Assembly (NCBI RefSeq): GCF_002980625.1
Contig: NZ_PVLR01000006.1
Location: forward strand, 1 to 64,000
DNA length: 64,000 nucleotides
From: Malikia spinosa
GTDB taxonomy: Bacteria; Pseudomonadota; Gammaproteobacteria; Burkholderiales; Burkholderiaceae_C
Direction of reading: 5' to 3'
In this document: one piece after another, positions 9,296 to 16,962 of the stretch
Position numbering within the stretch: position 1 is the first letter of the stretch
Layout of the letters: every line of letters begins with the position of its first letter
Notes under the pieces: model-generated
What the model was told of the DNA's origin: nothing
Database searches by the model: none
The model's input: the letters and a program-made list of their open reading frames with translations, nothing else
Translations under genes and position numbers: made by a program

Positions 9296-10852
9296 ATGCA
9301 ACTCAATCCCGCAGAAATTTCTGAACTGATCAAGTCCCGCATCGAAGGCTTGGCCCCCGCTGCCGACGTGCGCAATCAGGGTACCGTGGTGTCCGTGACT
9401 GACGGTATCGTCCGCGTCCACGGCCTGTCCGACGTCATGCAGGGCGAGATGCTTGAGTTCCCGGTCACCCCGGACGGTCAGCAGACCTTCGGCCTGGCGC
9501 TGAACCTCGAGCGCGACTCCGTCGGCGCCGTGATCCTGGGCGAGTACGAGCATATCTCCGAAGGCGACACGGTCAAGTGCACCGGCCGCATCCTGGAAGT
9601 GCCGGTCGGCCCCGAGCTGATCGGCCGCGTGGTCAACGCGCTGGGCGCACCGATCGACGGCAAGGGCCCGATCAACGCCAAGATGACCGACGTGATCGAG
9701 AAGGTCGCCCCGGGCGTGATCGCTCGTCAGTCCGTCGACCAGCCGCTGCAGACCGGCCTGAAGTCGATCGACTCGATGGTTCCCGTCGGCCGTGGCCAGC
9801 GCGAACTGATCATCGGCGACCGCCAGACCGGCAAGACCGCCGTCGCGATCGACGCCATCATCAACCAGAAGGGCCAGGGCGTCACCTGTATCTACGTCGC
9901 GATCGGCCAGAAGGCTTCCTCGATCAAGAACGTGGTGCGTGCGCTCGAGCAGGCTGGCGCGATGGAGTACACCATCGTTGTCGCCGCTTCGGCTTCCGAA
10001 TCCGCTGCGATGCAGTACCTGTCGGCCTACGCCGGCTGCACCATGGGCGAGTACTTCCGCGACCGCGGCGAAGACGCGCTGATCGTGTATGACGACCTGT
10101 CCAAGCAGGCCGTGGCCTACCGCCAGGTCTCGCTGCTGCTGCGCCGCCCGCCGGGCCGCGAAGCCTACCCGGGCGACGTGTTCTATCTCCACAGCCGTCT
10201 GCTCGAGCGTGCCGCTCGCGTCAACGCCGACTACGTCGAAGCCTTCACCAAGGGCGCTGTCAAGGGCAAGACCGGTTCGCTGACCGCACTGCCGATCATC
10301 GAAACGCAAGCTGGCGACGTGTCGGCCTTCGTTCCGACCAACGTGATCTCGATCACCGACGGCCAGATCTTCCTGGAAACCAGCCTGTTCAACGCCGGTA
10401 TCCGTCCCGCGATCAACGCCGGTATCTCGGTGTCGCGCGTCGGTGGTGCTGCACAGACCAAGCTGGTCAAGAGCCTGTCCGGCGGTATCCGTACCGACCT
10501 GGCCCAGTACCGTGAACTGGCTGCCTTCGCGCAGTTCGCTTCCGACCTGGACGAAGCCACCCGCAAGCAGCTCGACCGCGGTGCCCGCGTGACCGAACTG
10601 CTCAAGCAGGCCCAGTACGCTCCGCTGTCGATCAGCCTGATGGGCGCGACCCTGTTCGCGGTCAACAAGGGCTACATGGACGACATCGCCGTCAACAAGG
10701 TCTTGGCTTTCGAAGCCGGCCTGCACGCCCACCTGAAGCACAAGCACGCTGCCCTGCTGTCCAAGCTGGAAGCGGCCAAGGCCATGGACAAGGACGCCGA
10801 AGCTGAACTGAACTCTGCCGTCGCCGAGTTCAAGAAGACCGGCACTTACTGA
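9296..10852 (+). CDS. atpA: F1Fo ATP synthase subunit alpha
   Basis: Non-catalytic nucleotide-binding subunit of F1, 518 aa, full length. The Walker A is GDRQTGKT. The family block with the alpha arginine finger is present downstream (about residues 360-375, [17 protein letters not shown]). Third-position G/C use is very strong, as expected for a highly expressed gene. RBS is AAGGAAAG. A 553-codon open frame on the opposite strand is a composition shadow. Confidence 0.98.
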   Translation: MQLNPAEISELIKSRIEGLAPAADVRNQGTVVSVTDGIVRVHGLSDVMQGEMLEFPVTPDGQQTFGLALNLERDSVGAVILGEYEHISEGDTVKCTGRILEVPVGPELIGRVVNALGAPIDGKGPINAKMTDVIEKVAPGVIARQSVDQPLQTGLKSIDSMVPVGRGQRELIIGDRQTGKTAVAIDAIINQKGQGVTCIYVAIGQKASSIKNVVRALEQAGAMEYTIVVAASASESAAMQYLSAYAGCTMGEYFRDRGEDALIVYDDLSKQAVAYRQVSLLLRRPPGREAYPGDVFYLHSRLLERAARVNADYVEAFTKGAVKGKTGSLTALPIIETQAGDVSAFVPTNVISITDGQIFLETSLFNAGIRPAINAGISVSRVGGAAQTKLVKSLSGGIRTDLAQYRELAAFAQFASDLDEATRKQLDRGARVTELLKQAQYAPLSISLMGATLFAVNKGYMDDIAVNKVLAFEAGLHAHLKHKHAALLSKLEAAKAMDKDAEAELNSAVAEFKKTGTY

Positions 10853-10885
10853 GCGGCGCTTCAAGCGTTCGTTTAAGGAGCATCA

Positions 10886-11755
10886 ATGGCAGCAGGCAAG
10901 GAAATACGCGGCAAGATCAAATCGGTGGAAAACACCAAGAAGATCACCAAAGCCATGGAAATGGTCGCCGCCTCCAAAATGCGCAAGGCGCAGGACCGCA
11001 TGCGCCAGGCTCGGCCTTACAGCGAGAAGGTGCGCCAGATCGTCGGTAACCTGAGCCGGGCCAATCCGGACTACACGCACCCGTTCATGCAGGTCAACGC
11101 TGACGCGAAGACTGTTGGCATGGTCGTGGTCACGACTGACAAGGGCCTGTGCGGTGGTATGAATACCAACGTGCTGCGCCTGGTCACGAACCAGTTCAAG
11201 GACCTCCAGACCCAGGGCCAGGCCGCGGAAGCGGTCGCCATCGGCAACAAGGGCCTGGGTTTCCTGAACCGTATCGGTGCCAAGGTCGTCTCGCACGTCA
11301 CGGGTCTGGGCGATACGCCCCACCTGGAAAAGCTGATCGGCCCGGTCAAGGTGCTGCTCGATGCTTATGCCGAAGGTCGCGTGAGCGCGGTGTACCTGTG
11401 CTACACCCGCTTCATCAACACCATGAAGCAGGAAGCCGTGGTGCAGCAGTTGCTGCCCCTGAACGTTTCCGAGCTGCAGCAAGGTGAGCAGGGCCACGAC
11501 TGGGATTACATCTACGAACCCGATGCCGCCACGGTGATCGACGAACTGCTGGTGCGTTACCTGGAATCCCAGGTCTACCAGGCAGTCGCCGAGAACATGG
11601 CATCCGAGCAGTCGGCGCGTATGGTGGCCATGAAAGCTGCGACCGACAACGCCGGTAGCGTGATCAACGAGCTCAAGCTGGTCTACAACAAGACCCGTCA
11701 GGCCGCGATCACCAAGGAACTGTCGGAAATCGTGGCAGGCGCCGCGGCCGTTTGA
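10886..11755 (+). CDS. atpG: F1Fo ATP synthase subunit gamma
   Basis: Central rotor shaft of 289 aa. N-terminal [21 protein letters not shown] and the C-terminal end ([31 protein letters not shown]) are the conserved coiled-coil helices that enter the alpha3beta3 ring. AAGGAG precedes the ATG. It is 33 nt from atpA. Confidence 0.97.
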   Translation: MAAGKEIRGKIKSVENTKKITKAMEMVAASKMRKAQDRMRQARPYSEKVRQIVGNLSRANPDYTHPFMQVNADAKTVGMVVVTTDKGLCGGMNTNVLRLVTNQFKDLQTQGQAAEAVAIGNKGLGFLNRIGAKVVSHVTGLGDTPHLEKLIGPVKVLLDAYAEGRVSAVYLCYTRFINTMKQEAVVQQLLPLNVSELQQGEQGHDWDYIYEPDAATVIDELLVRYLESQVYQAVAENMASEQSARMVAMKAATDNAGSVINELKLVYNKTRQAAITKELSEIVAGAAAV

Positions 11756-11775
11756 GGCCGGGTTCACAGAATTAG

Positions 11776-13203
<1,428 letters not shown>

Positions 13204-13213
13204 AGCTTCGTAT

Positions 13214-13288
13214 TCGGGCGTCTGGCGTTGTTGCAGTGCTCGCCGTACCCTCAGTACGGCTGTGCGCTGCGCCTAGCCAGACACCCGA
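13214..13288. repeat. nested hairpin element between atpD and atpC
   Basis: The outer arms 13214-13226 and 13276-13288 pair at 12 of 13 positions. The inner arms 13242-13248 (gccgtac) and 13254-13260 (gtacggc) pair perfectly around a 5-nt loop. The element fills most of the 121-bp gap and has no T-run, so it is not a standard terminator. It resembles the dispersed palindromic elements found between genes in Comamonadaceae-type genomes (from memory). Only one copy was seen in this window. Confidence 0.6.
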
Positions 13289-13324
13289 CTACTCGCTTTG
13301 AGTCAGATTCAACAAGGAGTAATG

Positions 13325-13741
13325 ATGAGCACGATACAAGTCGAGGTTGTGAGCGCCGAAGAGGCTATCTTCAGCGGTCGCGCCAAGTTTGTGGCGCTGC
13401 CGGGCGAAGCCGGTGAACTGGGCATCCTGCCCGGTCACATCCCGCTGATCACGCGCATCAAGCCCGGTGCGGTGCGGATCGAGAAGGAAGACGGCGGCGA
13501 GGAATTCGTGTTCGTCGCCGGTGGCATCCTGGAAGTCCAGCCCAAGTGCATCACGGTGCTGAGCGATACCGCCATTCGCGGTCATGACCTCGATGAGGCC
13601 AAGGCCAACGAGGCGCGCCGTGCGGCCGAGGAAGCGCTGAAGAACGCCAAGAGCGATGTCGACCTGGCCAAGGCCCAGTCGGAACTTGCTGTCATGGCGG
13701 CCCAGATCGCTGCGCTGCGCAAGTTCCGCCAGAAGAAGTAA
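13325..13741 (+). CDS. atpC: F1Fo ATP synthase subunit epsilon
   Basis: Rotor-base subunit that can inhibit ATP hydrolysis, 138 aa. Tandem ATG codons lie at 13322 and 13325. The second is 6 nt from AAGGAG and gives the usual start [18 protein letters not shown]. The beta-sandwich with [18 protein letters not shown] is followed by a two-helix C-terminal domain (about residues 90-138). Confidence 0.96.
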   Translation: MSTIQVEVVSAEEAIFSGRAKFVALPGEAGELGILPGHIPLITRIKPGAVRIEKEDGGEEFVFVAGGILEVQPKCITVLSDTAIRGHDLDEAKANEARRAAEEALKNAKSDVDLAKAQSELAVMAAQIAALRKFRQKK

Positions 13742-13768
13742 GCCTCCGGCCTGCTTCGACCCTGCAAC

Positions 13769-13799
13769 AAGAACCGCCTTCGGGCGGTTCTTGCTTTTC
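13769..13799 (+). terminator. intrinsic terminator of the atp operon
   Basis: Ten-bp stem (13769-13778 / 13783-13792) with a stable TTCG tetraloop followed by TTGCTTTTCT, 28 nt after the atpC stop. Confidence 0.88.
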
Positions 13800-13830
13800 T
13801 GCGGTCTGCTGGCTAGGGCACAATCCGGCC

Positions 13831-14268
13831 ATGCGAAGCCCCTTGATCTCCGATGCCGAAGCCGATGAACTGGAAGAAACTTTTTACGCCGCCTTGCGCG
13901 CTGGCGACCTAGAGCGCCTGATGGCCTGCTGGGCCGATGACGAGGAGGTGGTCTGCATCCATCCGGGCGGTGTCCGCCTGGTGGGTCTGCGGGCGGTCCG
14001 TGATTCCTTTCGCGAACTGCTGGCCCAGGGCGGGGTCCGCATGCAGGTCCATGAGGTGCAGCGCGTCCATGCCCCAGGCTGCTGCATCCACAGCGTGGTC
14101 GAGCGCCTGGAGGTCATGACGGGCGAAGGCCTGCGCCATGGCTATCTGCTGGCCACCAATGTCTATGCCAAGACCGAAGCCGGTTGGCGCCTGTTTACCC
14201 ATCATTCCAGTCCTGCAGATGCTGAAGGAATGGCTGAACTCACCGAGCAGAGCCACACCTTGCACTGA
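13831..14268 (+). CDS. NTF2-like / SnoaL-type small protein
   Basis: Protein of 145 aa. The pattern FYAALRAGDLERLMACWADDEEVVCIHPGG, then GLRAVRDSFRELL and a strand-rich second half ending WRLFTHHSS, is the cone-shaped NTF2-like fold of the DUF4440/SnoaL group. Such proteins are small-molecule binders or isomerase-like enzymes. No catalytic residues can be assigned with confidence. It lies downstream of the atp terminator with its own start and is probably a single gene. Confidence 0.7.
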   Translation: MRSPLISDAEADELEETFYAALRAGDLERLMACWADDEEVVCIHPGGVRLVGLRAVRDSFRELLAQGGVRMQVHEVQRVHAPGCCIHSVVERLEVMTGEGLRHGYLLATNVYAKTEAGWRLFTHHSSPADAEGMAELTEQSHTLH

Positions 14269-14352
14269 ATTGTCAGCCGTTCCGGCATGATGGAGCCTGT
14301 TTGAGGGCTTTCCTCGAGGTCAGCGCTGCCAGAGGCAGCAGGAGCATGAACC

Positions 14353-14892
14353 ATGGACGAGATTGTCAAGGCCGCGATGGCCAAATGGCCGGAGGTGCCG
14401 GCCTGCTACGGCTGGCTGGGTCTGGATGCGCGTGGCCAGTGGCATCTGCGCGACGATGAGGTGCAACGGATCGGGCCCTTTGCCGGGAGCAATCCGGCCG
14501 GACGTGGTCAGCGGCTCGAGCATGAGAAGCTGATCGCTTTCATCGGTCGCAATTACGGCAATTGCGAGCAGGGCTGCTGGTTCTTCCAGAACGGGCCGCA
14601 GCGGGTCTATGTCGAGCTCGAGGCGGCACCCTGGATCTGGCGGTTGCAGCCCGATGGAACGCTGCGCAGCCACACGGAACAGCTGGCGAGCTATCTGAGC
14701 AGCTGGGTCGATGAACAGGGCAGGCTCTACGTCGAAACCGAGCTCGGGCTGGGCCTGGTGCACAGCCAGGACATGCACCTGGCCGCCGACTGGGTGGAGC
14801 AGGGCCGCTGGCTGCCGCAGGATTGCCCGGCCGCTGAACTGCCGCAACGATTTGGCTTCGTGCTGAGTCCGCAGGCCAGTCTGCTCGGTTAA
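14353..14892 (+). CDS. conserved betaproteobacterial protein of unknown function (DUF2946/DUF2944-type)
   Basis: Protein of 179 aa with no signal peptide or membrane segment. It is tryptophan-rich (CYGWLGLDARGQWHL, GCWFFQNGPQRVYVELE, APWIWRLQPDG). I recognise it as a family widespread in Burkholderiales and carried under a DUF number that I cannot fix from memory. No catalytic motif is evident. AGGAG lies about 13 nt before the ATG. It is followed by a strong bidirectional terminator. Confidence 0.7.
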   Translation: MDEIVKAAMAKWPEVPACYGWLGLDARGQWHLRDDEVQRIGPFAGSNPAGRGQRLEHEKLIAFIGRNYGNCEQGCWFFQNGPQRVYVELEAAPWIWRLQPDGTLRSHTEQLASYLSSWVDEQGRLYVETELGLGLVHSQDMHLAADWVEQGRWLPQDCPAAELPQRFGFVLSPQASLLG

Positions 14893-14913
14893 GGCCGCCT
14901 CGCAGGCTGAAAA

Positions 14914-14942
14914 AGCAAAAGCCGACTGAGTCGGCTTTTGCT
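14914..14942. terminator. bidirectional terminator
   Basis: Arms 14914-14926 and 14930-14942 are perfectly complementary, with AAAA on one side and TTTT on the other. They lie between the convergent DUF gene and the cytochrome gene. Confidence 0.85.
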
Positions 14943-14980
14943 GTGGTTGCAGCCGGCCTGGACAGGCCTGTTGCGGGGGC

Positions 14981-15457
14981 TTATTCGGCCTTGGGTTCGC
15001 TGAACTTGGCGCCGCCGGCGTTGGCCATGTAGGCCGCTGCGCGCGAGATTTCGAGGTCGCTCAAGGCGCCGCCGGCCTGGGCCGGCATGGCGTTCTTGCC
15101 CTTGAGCGCCGAGTTGGTCAGCGCGGCCAGGCCGGCGCCGATGCGCGGCGCCCAGGCAGCGGCATCGCCGAACTTGGGGGCGCCCAGGGCACCGGCAGCG
15201 TGGCAGGCCGCGCATTGCGCCTGGTAGGCCTGCTCGCCGGTCTTGGGCTCGCCGCCACCGGTGGCGACTTGCAGTTCGACCGTGCCCACGCGCTGCAGGC
15301 GCTGGGCCATGGCGGCCTCTTCCTGGATGGTCTTGGTGTCGGTCTTGCCGCAGCCACCGAGCAGCAGTGCCAAGCCGACCGCTCCGATCATGGGCAGGGT
15401 CCAGCCGCGGCGGGCGTTGGGGTGGCCGTTCTGCAGCGCGTTCGCAAATTCGCTCAT
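14981..15457 (-). CDS. c-type cytochrome of the c5 family
   Basis: Protein of 158 aa. Residues 16-36 form an export or anchor sequence (RRGW, hydrophobic core, LLLGGC). The LGGC could be a lipobox, which would make it a membrane-tethered lipoprotein. The single haem site is CAACH, followed by GAPKFGDAAAWAPRIGAGL and a methionine in KNAMPAQ that can be the sixth ligand. This is the cytochrome c5 layout used as a periplasmic electron carrier to oxidases. The partner is not visible in the window. Confidence 0.85.
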   Translation of the reverse strand: MSEFANALQNGHPNARRGWTLPMIGAVGLALLLGGCGKTDTKTIQEEAAMAQRLQRVGTVELQVATGGGEPKTGEQAYQAQCAACHAAGALGAPKFGDAAAWAPRIGAGLAALTNSALKGKNAMPAQAGGALSDLEISRAAAYMANAGGAKFSEPKAE

Positions 15458-15588
15458 GTTGTCCTCGGGGGCTTGTACTGGGTAGGAGTGAGCTCCCGAA
15501 GGCCGGGAGTGCTTGTCAAATTATAGCCAAGCAGGGGCCCTTCACCCCTCGGCGGGCTGCTAGAATGGATAGTTAGCGTTCACCGCAA

Positions 15589-15664
15589 GCGGCTGTAGCT
15601 CAGTGGATAGAGTATCGGCCTCCGAAGCCGAGGGTCGTGGGTTCGATCCCCGCCAGCCGCACCA
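15589..15664 (+). tRNA. tRNA-Arg (anticodon CCG)
   Basis: A complete cloverleaf is visible. The acceptor arms GCGGCTG (15589-15595) and CAGCCGC (15654-15660) pair fully. The anticodon stem is TCGGC/GCCGA with loop CTCCGAA, anticodon CCG at 15622-15624, reading CGG. The T-arm carries GGTTCGATCC and CCA is encoded at 15662-15664. A TAGAAT box lies at 15561-15566. Its 3' part is duplicated at 16836-16867, so the tRNA is the attachment site of the insertion that follows. Confidence 0.97.
15626..15657 (+). repeat. left 32-bp direct repeat (att-like, inside tRNA-Arg)
   Basis: Covers the 3' half of the anticodon stem, the variable loop, the T-arm and part of the acceptor stem. It is identical over 32 bp to 16836-16867. 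Bases on both sides differ. This is the usual form of an attL/attR pair created by integration into a tRNA 3' end. Confidence 0.85.
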
Positions 15665-15672
15665 GATCCTTT

Positions 15673-15702
15673 AAAGCTGTTGATTCTTCAACAGCTTTTT
15701 TG
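15673..15702 (+). terminator. intrinsic terminator after tRNA-Arg
   Basis: Eleven-bp stem aaagctgttga / tcaacagcttt with loop TTCT and a run of six T. It begins 8 nt after the tRNA CCA. Confidence 0.9.
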
Positions 15703-15935
15703 GTTTCTGGGCCCCTGCTACATCACTCTGCTACAAAGGGTCGGGCATGGCATAGCCTCTTATGCGCCGTGGTGGCGTATGGTGGGCACGTCTAGCCGTT
15801 CCCGCAGGACTTCCGAATTCATCCCATCCTGTCGAGCATCCGAACTGCATATCGCCAAGTTGGTGTGCAATGTTTTGGCGCCAAAGTGGTGGCGGCACTC
15901 TATGGGGCTAGTCTGCCGGAGAGCCACGGACGAGT

Positions 15936-16030
15936 TATAATCCAACTCTAAAATCCCTTCGCAGTGTCATTAAGTTGGCTCGGGCTTAGGGCGGAAAGAC
16001 CACCCAGAGATCATCTTTGGGTGGTCTTTT
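15936..16030 (+). promoter_or_regulatory. promoter and terminator-ended leader upstream of the NYN gene
   Basis: A perfect TATAAT at 15936-15941 (weak -35) would start a transcript at about 15948. The segment can form a 6-bp stem ccaact/agttgg (15942-15947 / 15973-15978). It then forms a very strong hairpin, with 12-bp arms at 15995-16006 and 16018-16029 plus further pairing inside, ending in TTTT. The hairpin ends 18 nt before the NYN start codon. This layout suggests attenuation or a separate small RNA of about 80 nt. Confidence 0.5.
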
Positions 16031-16048
16031 CACTTGTAGGTGCAAAAA

Positions 16049-16741
16049 ATGACAAGAACTGCTCTCTACATTGACGGCTACAACTTTTACTACTCCCGGT
16101 TGAAGGGCACTCCTTACAAGTGGCTCGACCTCATAGCGTTGTTCCGTGACCGTATCCTGCTTCCCCAAGACCCGGGGACGAAGCTTGTCGCTGTCAAATA
16201 TTCCACTTCCCCGGTCAAGGCCAAGTATGCCCGCCACGGGAAGGCGTCTGAAGAAGCTCAAACACAGTATCTGCGAGCGCTGAGTGCTCGGCATACTGGG
16301 TTGATCGAGGTGATCCAGGGTTTTCACATCTTTGAGCCCAGCTCCTTGCCTGTCTACCGTGAAGGCGAAAATCCGAGCAAGGCTGACGTAGCCCCCGTCT
16401 GGATGATCGAGGAGAAGCAGACGGATGTGAACATCGCCCTGAACCTCTACCGTGATGCGGTTCGAGGCGAGTTTGATCAAGTCGTTGTTTGCTCCAACGA
16501 CAGCGACATGGAGCCAGCCTTGCGGATGATCCGCGAGGATGTTCCTGCTGTGAAAGTGGGTGTCATTCTTCCGCTGCGAGGTGGGGATGCAGAAGGCAAG
16601 CCCGCTCCGGCGAACAAGAGGTTGCTTCCCCATGCCCACTGGGTTCGCCACTACATCCGTGATGACGAGCTGCAAGCCTCTCAGCTTCCCCAAAACGTGC
16701 AGACCAAGAAGAAGCCAGCCAGCAAGCCTCCTCACTGGTGA
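16049..16741 (+). CDS. NYN-domain (PIN-like) nuclease
   Basis: Protein of 230 aa from the ATG at 16049, with AGG at 16038-16040; a GTG at 16040 is an alternative. The NYN fold is seen in ALYIDGYNFYY (D9, N12), QTDVNIALNLY (D126) and VVVCSNDSDMEPAL (D151, D153). These acidic residues form the metal-binding RNase site of the PIN/FLAP-like superfamily. A lysine-rich C-terminal tail (KKKPASKPP) could bind nucleic acid. It is the only gene between the two tRNA-Arg repeats, and its base composition is poorer in G+C than its surroundings, which indicates acquisition. The family includes tRNA/rRNA-processing and toxin-like RNases; the substrate cannot be read from sequence. Confidence 0.88.
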   Translation: MTRTALYIDGYNFYYSRLKGTPYKWLDLIALFRDRILLPQDPGTKLVAVKYSTSPVKAKYARHGKASEEAQTQYLRALSARHTGLIEVIQGFHIFEPSSLPVYREGENPSKADVAPVWMIEEKQTDVNIALNLYRDAVRGEFDQVVVCSNDSDMEPALRMIREDVPAVKVGVILPLRGGDAEGKPAPANKRLLPHAHWVRHYIRDDELQASQLPQNVQTKKKPASKPPHW

Positions 16742-16835
16742 GCTTGGGTAACGGTGGCGGCGGGATAGCCATGCTCGTCGTATGCTGCGGAGGTGTGCCA
16801 ACAAACGGACTTCTTAAGCCAGCGGTGTAGCAGAG

Positions 16836-16867
16836 AGCCGAGGGTCGTGGGTTCGATCCCCGCCAGC
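16836..16867 (+). repeat. right 32-bp direct repeat (att-like copy of the tRNA-Arg 3' end)
   Basis: Identical to 15626-15657, offset 1210 bp. The acceptor stem and CCA are not completed (the sequence continues CATCGCAGCC), so it does not make a tRNA. The upstream bases 16822-16835 (gcggtgtagcagag) also recall the tRNA 5' end with deletions, so a decayed tRNA copy is possible. Confidence 0.8.
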
Positions 16868-16909
16868 ATCGCAGCCAGTAGCCCTGAGACAATTATCAAA
16901 GTAGTATCT

Positions 16910-16950
16910 GTCAGGCCTTTGACGCCCGCTTGAGCGGCGCTCGGCCTGAC
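16910..16950 (+). other. hairpin in the 5' leader of the large lipoprotein gene
   Basis: Outer arms gtcaggcc (16910-16917) and ggcctgac (16943-16950) enclose a second G/C-rich stem. The structure ends directly before the AGGGAG ribosome-binding site. There is no T-run. It may affect translation or mRNA stability; function unproven. Confidence 0.4.
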
Positions 16951-16962
16951 AGGGAGTACAAG

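Larger units (their letters stand above)
15658..16048. other. gene-free left arm of the tRNA-Arg insertion
   Basis: After the tRNA terminator this stretch contains no ORF that I recognise. It holds a 7-bp direct repeat ctgctac with a 13-bp period (15715-15721, 15728-15734) and a 12-bp perfect palindrome (15874-15885). A TATAAT (15936-15941) and a terminator hairpin (15995-16030) lie just ahead of the NYN gene. Sampled lines are about 52-60% G+C by hand count, against about 73% for a sampled atpA line. No integrase gene or clear integrase remnant was found on either strand. Confidence 0.7.

Noticed and set aside
9203-10864. 553-codon open frame opposite atpA
   Set aside because: Exact antisense of a highly conserved gene; it arises from strong third-position G/C bias and has no family similarity.
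15680-15945. Short open frames on both strands in the left arm of the tRNA-Arg island, considered as an integrase remnant
   Set aside because: No tyrosine-recombinase motif (R-H-x-x-H, Y) could be found in any frame; composition is not protein-like.
16563-16892. Minus-strand frame reading across the right att-like repeat
   Set aside because: It translates the antisense of a tRNA 3' end and of the NYN gene, a familiar source of spurious ORFs.
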